Shown here piece after piece: positions 56,801 through 64,000 of a DNA stretch of 64,000 bases. Location: assembly GCA_023512835.1 (NCBI GenBank), contig CM042092.1, forward strand, positions 10,913,498-10,977,497. Direction: 5' to 3'. The DNA is from Taxillus chinensis. Lineage: Eukaryota > Streptophyta > Magnoliopsida > Santalales > Loranthaceae. Made by a program: the position numbers and the translations under genes. The stretch's first letter is position 1; every line of letters starts with the position of its first letter. The notes under the pieces were generated by a model. The model made no database searches. It was not told the DNA's origin and saw only the letters and a list, made by a program, of their open reading frames with translations.

Positions 56801-58405
56801 ATCGATGCTAGGTGCCAGAAATATGTTTGCAGCAACTGAGATGCAACGTCAGGTTTATTGTTGGAGGCTTCATAATACTCATGTTTACATTTATATGAGA
56901 AATTGCAGAGATAATTTTTATAAAATTCTTTTTTTTTGTATGTCGACTCTTAGATTTTCTATACATTCATTGACCAAACACTTTTTGGAGAGCAAGAAGA
57001 CACGTCAAGGGATACTATTTCCGTTGTTGCAGATTTGAAAAGACAGTACACTAGTGGAAAGCATCTAGATGGTACACATTGGCACACGCGATTCAGCCAC
57101 CTTCTTAATTATGGCGGAGGTATGTTTACACTTTATACGGTTTAAGAATTTGCTGTGCTTTATTGAGTTATGATATATCACCTCCTAACCAATCTAAAAT
57201 AAAAATTATGTGTCCTGGACTCTTGGTTCAAGATTTATTTTGATTTTGTGGTTTAAAAATACAATAATTTATCTGGTTTCTATAGGAATGGCAATGGGAC
57301 AGGTTATATCGGGTATCTTCCTCACTCGTGCCTGCTCCTAATGGGACGGGTTTGAGATTGATATAACCGGATTCGGGACGGATTTAGGACGGGTATTTCT
57401 GACTCATCAAGGATTTGGGATGGGTTCGGGACGGGAATAACTTGTCCCAAATCTGTTTATATAACGTAATTTAGCGGGTTTAGTGGGTATCCGACCCTAT
57501 TGGGATGGGTTTCGGGTCATCCTAATTAGGTTTGGAGCGGATTTGAGATACAGTTTTCTTAGACGGGACGGGTTTGGGATAGGGGTGACCTGTCCCAAAC
57601 CTGCCCCGTTGCCATCTCTAGGTTTCTTACTCACCTATATATTTTGCAGATTTTTGGGTTTTCCTGTGCAGAAATATCTGTTGGGTTGCAATATGATTTT
57701 TTACAACACATGCATGCATTTTAATAAGAAACAAACCTTGAAAATTGAGACTGAACTTCATATCAACACAAACTGTTATTTTAATTGAGGTGTTTTCTTG
57801 AAAATATGAATCTAGATGCTATTTTCATTGTTGCATGCTCTGATACTTTGAACATTACTGTTCATTTTTTTTTTTCAGAACTAGCGATATGATGCAAAAA
57901 TCACAGTTGTAGTTGTATTAGAGTGACTTGAATCAAAAACAAGTTTATTCTATCAAATGTTAATCTTCCAAGAAGATTCAGTTATAATGTCTCAATGCAA
58001 TCCTTGCATATATCTAAAATGATTTTCGTTACCAATTTTGAAAAATAATAAAAATAATATTAGCGAAATGTCTCGAGTATGAATTGAATATTAGCTTTTG
58101 TTGATGTTGTACTAATCCGTTGGTAATATTTATGTTTTGGTGTAGGTTATTATAGCTACTTGTATGCAAAATGCTTTGCTGCGACCATATGGCAAAGGTT
58201 ATGCCAGGAGGATCCTTTATCATTAGCCACTGGAACTGCTCTTAGAACAAAGTTCTTTCAGCATGGTGGAGCTAAAGACCCCAAGCATCTGCTGATTGAT
58301 TTAGTTGGGGATGGGATTATTAGGTATCAGAATGGAGGGATTGTCCCAGACACCCAAAGCCTCTGCGATGAAATGAACCTTATGGGAACAGAGCAGAGGA
58401 AATGA
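44827..58405 (+). CDS. MIP: mitochondrial intermediate peptidase (M3 family metallopeptidase, OCT1)
   Basis: Removes an octapeptide from imported proteins in the mitochondrial matrix after the general processing peptidase. Seventeen exons: 44827-45038, 46472-46553, 46677-46729, 46837-46891, 47409-47547, 47624-47678, 48570-48792, 49047-49142, 53320-53439, 53545-53670, 53780-53935, 54566-54682, 56329-56451, 56556-56623, 56717-56852, 56954-57119 and 58146-58405. All phases agree, giving 728 residues. The first ~35 residues (MSALIRRTAAGPCRRKLLSA) form a basic mitochondrial presequence. Family blocks are AELCRHTHPDREFVEEA, TNHALYNAVVKAEQDG, and the zinc site HEFGH (506-510) with the third ligand in LDLAETPS (E535). 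The C-terminus carries GYYSYLYAKCFAATIW. Introns 8, 12 and 16 are enlarged by transposons, yet the coding frame is intact. Confidence 0.96.
49870..53040 (+). mobile_element. degenerate LINE (non-LTR retrotransposon) inside MIP intron 8
   Basis: Same-strand remnants of a plant L1-type polyprotein are scattered over frames. At 50903-51127 they include SLWLTEGYKNTGFSHKMA and ISSLELEGCVF, the block just before the RT domain. Further on come RT-like sequence at 51345-51611 (a degenerate counterpart of the FADD region, here LLLVYDTL), GLP-like sequence near 51700, and a zinc-knuckle-like region at about 52600-52760. Many stops show it is inactive. It explains most of the 4.2-kb intron. The 5' limit is uncertain. 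Confidence 0.75.
53144..53243 (+). repeat. 50-bp tandem duplication near a MIP splice acceptor
   Basis: Two head-to-tail 50-bp units (53144-53193 and 53194-53243) starting ATACATATTTCCTTTACAT differ at only a few positions. They lie just 3' of the LINE remnant and about 75 bp before the exon at 53320. Confidence 0.9.
55197..55865 (-). mobile_element. 5'-truncated LINE fragment, antisense in MIP intron 12
   Basis: A 115-codon open frame (55865-55518) on the minus strand matches the LINE C-terminal zinc-binding region (zf-RVT). It reads WKVPIPPRVSFFVWSAVLGR, then NLRRRGMVVVSHCFLCQ and SIDHIFLHCPFFRKLWD. The plus strand begins at 55197 with a run of about 12 T, which is the poly(A) tail of the minus-strand element. 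The open frame suggests a fairly recent insertion compared with the intron 8 copy. Target duplications were not clear. Confidence 0.82.
57283..57620. mobile_element. non-autonomous hAT-like element (MITE) in MIP intron 16
   Basis: A 338-bp GC-richer insertion starts TAGGAATGGCAATGGGACAGG and ends with the complement of TAGAGATGGCAACGGGGCAGG, about 17 of 21 bases inverted. It is flanked by GGTTTCTA (57275-57282) and GGTTTCTT (57621-57628), an 8-bp target duplication with one mismatch. Internal GGGACGGG repeats are typical of such plant elements. It has no coding capacity. Confidence 0.87.
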
Positions 58406-59873
58406 GAAGAAAATGGGAAGATCTGGAGGATGGGGAAGGAAGCGAGGGAACTAAAAATGACATGAACAGCTACTGCCCCTAGTGAACTCAGCAAAAATAA
58501 TGAAGCAGTGGCAAGAAAAGCATGGGCATGAGATGGCAAGTTGCACTGTCAACATTTACGTCCAGACTTAAAAGGATTTTACCTGCAAAATGTGCATCAA
58601 AGTGTGCTGAGTCTGCTGACTAGCATCGTGAATCAAGGTGGAGTCGTCCTGGAGGCCAGCTTCCTCGAGTGGCTAAACCTTTTGTATGCAATTTTATGTA
58701 CTATTCTTTCCCCTCAACTCTGATAAGAGGGTGAAGCAATATAGCTTTTATCTTATGTCCTGGAATGTCTCCATGGTTTCGTTAAAGGAATAGAAAAGGT
58801 TGGGGCGTGATTTTTAGTTTTTTAGTTTTTTTTTTTTTGGGAAATTGCTTGTTTCTTTTTGAATAATTATTGCTCAAATTTAATATCATCAAATCAAATT
58901 GGAATTATTTTACACAAAAAAAACACCATGTTCATGTTAATCATGGCACTTAAAAAAAATAGCCAGGGTTTTAAAAACGCTAGCGTAGATGCTGAAAATG
59001 CTAGCATAAACTTATGCAAGCGTATCGAAAATGTTATGCCATAAAAGATTTTTTCATCATTTTCTAAAAACACTGGTAGAAATAGTTTACATGGGAACAC
59101 TTTTAGCTATATGGGCATTTTAGCTATGCCAGGAAATGTGCTTGTATTAAAAAAAAAAAATAGGCTGCTGGTACTCGTATACCGGCTTGCAGGCCGTTAA
59201 CCTGGTGTACACCAGCTCAACGGATATCTAGTAGTCCTATAATCTACGAAATATTTTCACCGAAACATAACCAAATTAGCCAATAGTCCACCACTGTCTG
59301 TTCAAAATCTGCTTAAACAACAGTCATCATTTAAATAGAAATAATAATGCCTCTTATTGCTCTGCTTGTGTTGTTTCTTTGATATCGGGCCGATGATGAT
59401 GTGGATGCTTATCACCCTATCTTACCGTGTTTAAGTTTAAATGGTGTTTATGCTACACATATATTATGATGTGTCTTTTGATGGTGTTTTACTATGCACC
59501 ATATATTATTATTAATTTTCTTAAATATTAAGGTTTTGATGGGTTGACAAATTTTGTTCTTTTCAAAACACTATATGAACGCAAAAAAAAAAAAAGAAGA
59601 GGAAAGAGATATTACTTATGTTAATTTGATGATAAGTGACCTTAATGACACAAATTCATAATTAAAAATATCATAATCATAATTTCAAATAAGGATACAA
59701 ATTGATAAAGTAAAATCAAATAAGACTGGCAGAGCTAAAATCTCAAATCCAACCAAACCAATGCATTTATAATATTTTAATATTCAAATAGTTATATATA
59801 TTTTAATCACTCAAAACGTCAATTAAAAAGTTATGAATGTTTCTCTTCACACTTTAAAACTTCAATTATATTC
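58406..59873. other. intergenic region after MIP
   Basis: Contains the MIP 3' untranslated region and then AT-rich spacer with several A runs. No gene is recognised. Confidence 0.5.
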
Positions 59874-60732
59874 TCAGCTTTCATTAGCACAACCAAGACC
59901 AACGCCCGGCCTGTAAAAACATTTAAAATAAGGTAAGTCAAAATGAGACAATAAAAAATAAAAATAAAAACAAAACAAAAAAAATCAATGACCAAGGAGA
60001 TTTTATTTGGAAAAATAGCTTGCATTCAGGCCTCGATCATAATTTGTGAGCTACCAGTTTTACATGTACGTGCAAAAGCAAAAAAAAAAAACTATAATCA
60101 TTGTCTTTGTCTTTATCTTTTATGATCATGCTGTTACTAGTATACACCCTTTGACATATACCTTGGAATTAAAACCACCTTCCTTTTAAACCTTAAAATG
60201 ATAATTTTTTCCTTGGTAAAAATTTCATGGGCTGAATTCTTTATTTATTTTCTATTTAAGTCATGGCGAGCTAGAATATGGGATAGATGATGATGCATGG
60301 TGATGATCCATTGCTTCTCACCTTCCATGCATCCATTCTTATTCAAAACATATATGTACCAAAACACTCCAAGTTTCCTCCCACTTTTTTCAGGAAAACA
60401 TGTCTATCTCCATCAATATATATATAACAAAAATATATCACAAAAAATATATAATAGCTAGGAAAAGAAAAGGTATTCCCAAAAATTAAAAAGAACACAA
60501 CAAAATTAAACCTGTGGCGACAGTTTGGGGAAGATGGAACTTTCCTTGCACTGTCTTCAAAACCTTCCACAACAACAACCCCATCCTTAATTTTACGTGA
60601 AATGCCTGGGTAAATCGTCGCCTCGGTTTGAAACTTGCCCAAGTTCCATATATGCAACATGATGAACATCCAAAGGATCAAAGCAGCCACCATCCAAGAT
60701 AACTGCACTACCCTTGGTCTACCCGGAGACAT
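59874..60732 (-). CDS. small single-pass membrane protein with CLE-like C-terminus
   Basis: Two coding exons, 60732-60512 and 59910-59874, have good splice sites (CACAG then GTTTAA; TTTTTACAG acceptor) and give 85 residues. A short basic N-terminus (MSPGRPRVVQ) is followed by one strong hydrophobic segment, about residues 11-30 (LSWMVAALILWMFIMLHIW), a signal anchor or signal peptide. A polar linker with several basic residues leads to FEDSARKVPSSPNCRHR at the exon junction and a short tail, PGVGLGCANES. The block RKVPSSPNCRHR resembles the 12-residue CLE peptide pattern RxVPxGPxPLHN. It keeps Arg, Val-Pro, Pro-Asn and His, but has Ser for Gly and Cys-Arg for Pro-Leu. I do not recognise a named family. 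A secreted peptide precursor is an inference; a plain small membrane protein is possible. Confidence 0.6.
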
Positions 60733-61079
60733 TGTGTGTGCAGTGTATATATATTCTAATACCTTCTCCCCCTTAGCTTGCTCACTCTTTTGGTTATCAA
60801 GCGATCAATCTCTACTTGTATTTATATTCAAAACAACTGCATATATATATATATATATATATTTGTGTGTATGTAATGTATGTAGTCGCCGGTGTGGCGG
60901 AAAGTAACGAAAAACAATCCTAATTTTATTCATTTATTTATCCTATCTTCAATAACTTTTATTCATCTAAAAAGTGGGTTTTTTATCAAATAAAACCAAT
61001 AACGTCACTCAAAATTAATGTATAACGGGTAACCTAGCTAACGCTTTTGAAAGTGTTTCCTTCTTAATTAAATATAATA

Positions 61080-62523
61080 TAATTATATGAAGTCCTAATT
61101 AAGTAAAATTGACCCAAGGACCTAGCTAGGATCATTAATTCACTCAATCAATTGTACATGCCGTTAGTGGATACATATGACACATTTGAAATAAAAGGGT
61201 GATGTGTACAAGTTAATGTAGGGTAAGTTAGTTTTGTTCATTCTAATTAATAATATTGAATAAAACATTAAAATAGGGAAAGCTTTTAAAGTCCGTAACC
61301 CCCAAATAAAATATCATAAAGTCAATTTCAAGGAAATATCATATGATATATATGCCAATACGAAATATCATTCTTCGTCCAATAAATCTGGCCATTCAGA
61401 CTCAGTGGTATCTCAACACCATGTGGGATCGATGCTGAGGCTTCACCACCGAGGCTTAGACGATGTAGAAGAAAAATTAAGAATTGTTATTGTATTGCAC
61501 TGCGTGATGCTTGATTCTACGAAGCATTGTATTAAATTAAGATAAAACCAGTTGCGTATTATGTTCTTGTATTTTAATATCATATAGAAAATTATATATT
61601 TCTTGGACACTTTCATTAATTTACATATATGCACCGGGAATGGCACTGCAACCATATGTTTCAAAACTTATAATTTAGCTGTTACCTATTTTAGCTGTTC
61701 GAACGGCACATTTTGATCTTTGGCTACTTTAATTTCCCTTATTAATTGAATAATAAAATTATATGAAGCCGTAATTAATTAAAATTGACCCAAGGACTAA
61801 CTAGGATCATTAATTCCCTCAATCATTTGTACATGTAGCTAGTTAATTAGTGGTTGATACGTGACACATTTGAAACAAAAGAGTGATGTGGACAAGCTTT
61901 GTAGGGCAAGTTTTCTTGACCGATTGAAATCACTAATTTTGTTCATTCTAATTAATAAAACCGGTTTTTTGAAAAAACATTAATAATATTATTCTAATTA
62001 ATAATATGGTATAAAACATTAAATTAGGAGAAGTTTTTAAAGTTGATTAGGAAAGTTTCTATCTTTTCCCTCAAACGGTCGCCACCCCAAATAAAATATT
62101 ACCATAAAGTCAATTTCAAGGAAATATCATATATATGCTAACGTACAACACATGAATGATGGTATTGGTACGTAAGTAATAGTAAAATCCTTCTTTGTCC
62201 AATAAATCTGGCCGCTCAGTCTCAGTGGCATCTCCACACTATGTGGGATACTGAGGCTCACCCTCACCAGACTTAGATGCAACAGAAAAATTAAGAATTG
62301 TTGTTGTATTGCACTGGAATGATGCATGGTGCTTGATTCTTCAAAGCATTGTATTAAATTAAGACAAAGACCAGCTGCGTAGAAAAGTGCTATTACGTTC
62401 TTCTATTTTTAAATCATATAGAAAATTATATGTTTCTTGGACACCTTCATTTACATATCATATGTAACATATATATGCACCAGGAATAGCACTGCAACCA
62501 TAGGCTTAAAAACTTATAATTTA
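61080..62523. repeat. tandem duplication of a ~600-770 bp unit
   Basis: Two clearly related copies in direct orientation (about 61080-61676 and 61755-62523) share long collinear blocks. Examples are AAAATTGACCCAAGGAC, TAAAGTCAATTTCAAGGAAA, GTCCAATAAATCTGGCC, AAAAATTAAGAATTGTT, GCATTGTATTAAATTAAGA and CATATAGAAAATTATAT, with indels between them. Neither copy codes for a recognisable protein. The unit may be a transposon fragment or duplicated promoter DNA between the small membrane protein gene and the subtilase. Confidence 0.88.
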
Positions 62524-62554
62524 AACACAAATAATGATGACAAATTATAGTAGC

Positions 62555-62769
62555 CATTTCCTTAAATAGAGAAACAAATTACTGCCAGGCTTGTATTATT
62601 GGCATTTCCTCATTATATTCTAGTAGGCATTTCCTTAAATAGAGAAACAAACATTATATTCTCAATGTTACTCATTAATTATGTAATTCTGAAACGTAAT
62701 ATTACTCTATCTATCTTTCCACATTATATTTCCTTAATTGTGAAACGTAATATTACTCTATCTATCTTT
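62555..62769 (+). repeat. two interleaved short direct repeats
   Basis: CATTTCCTTAAATAGAGAAA plus CAAA occurs at 62555-62578 and 62628-62651. GAAACGTAATATTACTCTAT plus CTATCTTT occurs at 62691-62718 and 62742-62769. All copies are perfect, so the duplications are recent. Confidence 0.9.
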
Positions 62770-63099
62770 ATCTTTGTGTGTTGTGTGTTGGGATGAATAT
62801 TATTAGTTGATATTAATAAGAAAAATATTATTTGCAACTGAATACAATTTTAATAATATAATATTATTCAAATTGATCCCAGCTGTCAGCAAACCAATGA
62901 AGTAAAAGCACTAGTGGTTGATCCTAACTGAGATAATTTTGCTGCGGCGTATATATGACGGGAATTGAAATTGGAGTAAAAGTGAAATATTCATATATTA
63001 TTACGAATCAGGCAACATGCATGCATATATTTGGTATGCATATATACCAACTGCGCGCGCACAACGATTTACCAGACAGCGCGAATGTGAAATACCAGT

Positions 63100-64000
63100 T
63101 CACCGTGTCCATGTTATGATAATTGGGCTTCTCACCCTGTGTACGCCATCTTTCCACACCAAACTTCCAAACTCCGGGGCCGCTTGCCGAGACTTCGTGG
63201 CCACCGTAATCTCGTACGCCAGCTTCTGATACCTCCTAGAAAAGTGCAGTTTCTCAGGTTGCACACTCACCGCCGCTCCTTTAAACTCCGAAAGCACCGC
63301 ATGGTAGTTGGAGACGGCAGCTCCAACGTTTGTCACGGTTCTCCGAAGCGTCAAAGCCGACAAAGAGACTTTGTCCGAGAAAACGGCGGAGATAGCCGGA
63401 TAGTTCAAGTCCCCGGAACTCGAGAGAGCGTGTCGGCAACTCCTGTTTGAGTGCTTGGAGAACACGAGCAGCTGCGCTGGCGTGAGGCCTAGCGTGCACA
63501 AGAAGTCGTAGTAGTCCTGCGCTTTGATGTCGTAGACCAGCCCAGGGTCGAGAGCCTTCAACGGCTGGATGTGACCCGCACCGTGGTCGAAAGGGGTCGA
63601 GGGTAGACCCGTCACCGCGTCACGGATGGCCAGGTGGGTGTTGTCGTGGACGTAAGCAGACGTCATCAGGGCCGACTTTATCGCACCCGGACTCCATTTC
63701 GGGTGGCGCGCCTTTATGAGGGCCGCGACGCCGCTCACGTGCGGACAAGACATGGACGTGCCGGAGATGATGTTGAAGTCCACTCTCCGGCGGTCCACGT
63801 CCAGTTCCGATGGTCCTGCGCCGCCGGTCCACGCGGCGAGGATGTTCACCCCTGGGGCGACCATGTCGGGCTTGAGGATCTCCGGGGCCAGTAAGTTCGG
63901 GCCTCGCGACGAAAACCCCGCCACCACCGGTGCCGGCCGGACGCCTAGCTCCGTGCCGAGGATCGAAAGAGTTGCGGTGGCTCTAGGGTTGTGGTAAGCG
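63100..64000 (-). CDS. subtilisin-like serine protease, SBT1.3-like (C-terminal part, cut by window edge)
   Basis: Secreted plant subtilase (S8A) acting in the apoplast. Only the last ~299 residues are in the window. The frame is open to base 64000 and the stop is at 63100-63102. Visible are the end of the region after the PA domain (ATATLSILGTELGVRPAPVV), FSSRGPN, LKPDMVAPGVNILAAW, the catalytic serine box SGTSMSCPHVSGVAALIKA, DHGAGHIQPLKALDPGLVYD, and the Fn3-like C-terminal domain with TLRRTVTNVG. It ends with VRSPIIITW. The catalytic Asp and His lie outside. The C-terminal wording matches the SBT1.3 type. No intron is seen, as in most SBT1 genes. Coding GC is far above the surrounding DNA. 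Confidence 0.95.
   Translation of the reverse strand, partial: AYHNPRATATLSILGTELGVRPAPVVAGFSSRGPNLLAPEILKPDMVAPGVNILAAWTGGAGPSELDVDRRRVDFNIISGTSMSCPHVSGVAALIKARHPKWSPGAIKSALMTSAYVHDNTHLAIRDAVTGLPSTPFDHGAGHIQPLKALDPGLVYDIKAQDYYDFLCTLGLTPAQLLVFSKHSNRSCRHALSSSGDLNYPAISAVFSDKVSLSALTLRRTVTNVGAAVSNYHAVLSEFKGAAVSVQPEKLHFSRRYQKLAYEITVATKSRQAAPEFGSLVWKDGVHRVRSPIIITWTR

Overview
This is nuclear DNA from a flowering plant. The evidence is GT-AG spliced genes with AT-rich introns, plant-specific gene families (IRE-type AGC kinase, GH9 class B endoglucanase, SBT1 subtilase), a telo-box/site II ribosomal promoter, and plant Ty1-copia, LINE and hAT relics. The species cannot be fixed from sequence alone. 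Exon composition is mixed: the subtilase, parts of the endoglucanase and polygalacturonase, and kinase exon 1 are GC-rich, while most other exons and all spacers are AT-rich.

Layout: 1-2.1 kb holds pieces of an unidentified minus-strand gene that diverges from RPL13 (3204-4309, +). An AT-rich spacer (4.3-9.5 kb) leads to a secreted GH9 endo-1,4-beta-glucanase (9616-14043, +). Next comes a decayed copia element (LTR, RNase H and RT remnants, minus strand) with a 673-bp hAT-like element nested in it (8-bp perfect target duplication). Then follow a GH28 polygalacturonase (18743-20462, +) and the cohesin acetyltransferase CTF7/ECO1 (22530-24912, +) behind three E2F-type sites. Convergent to it is a UMP/CMP kinase with a probable mitochondrial presequence (about 26368-30933, -). 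The 16-exon IREH1-like AGC kinase occupies 33597-42933 (-). Divergent from it is the 17-exon mitochondrial intermediate peptidase (44827-58405, +), whose introns carry two LINE fragments and a 338-bp hAT-like element. A small two-exon gene (59874-60732, -) encodes an 85-residue single-pass membrane protein with a CLE-like tail. A tandem duplication (61.1-62.5 kb) separates it from the C-terminal part of an SBT1.3-like subtilase that runs off the right edge (63100-64000, -).

Exon models were built by hand. For RPL13, GH9, GH28, CTF7, IREH1-like and MIP, every junction keeps the reading frame and total lengths match the families. The UMP/CMP kinase is likewise in frame, except that its last exon is uncertain. 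The genes do not form one pathway. The closest functional link is the two neighbouring cell-wall hydrolases (GH9 and GH28). No previously undescribed multi-gene system is evident. The most unusual items are the small CLE-like membrane peptide gene, the Gly-to-His change in the acetyl-CoA motif of CTF7, and the nested, well-bounded hAT elements.
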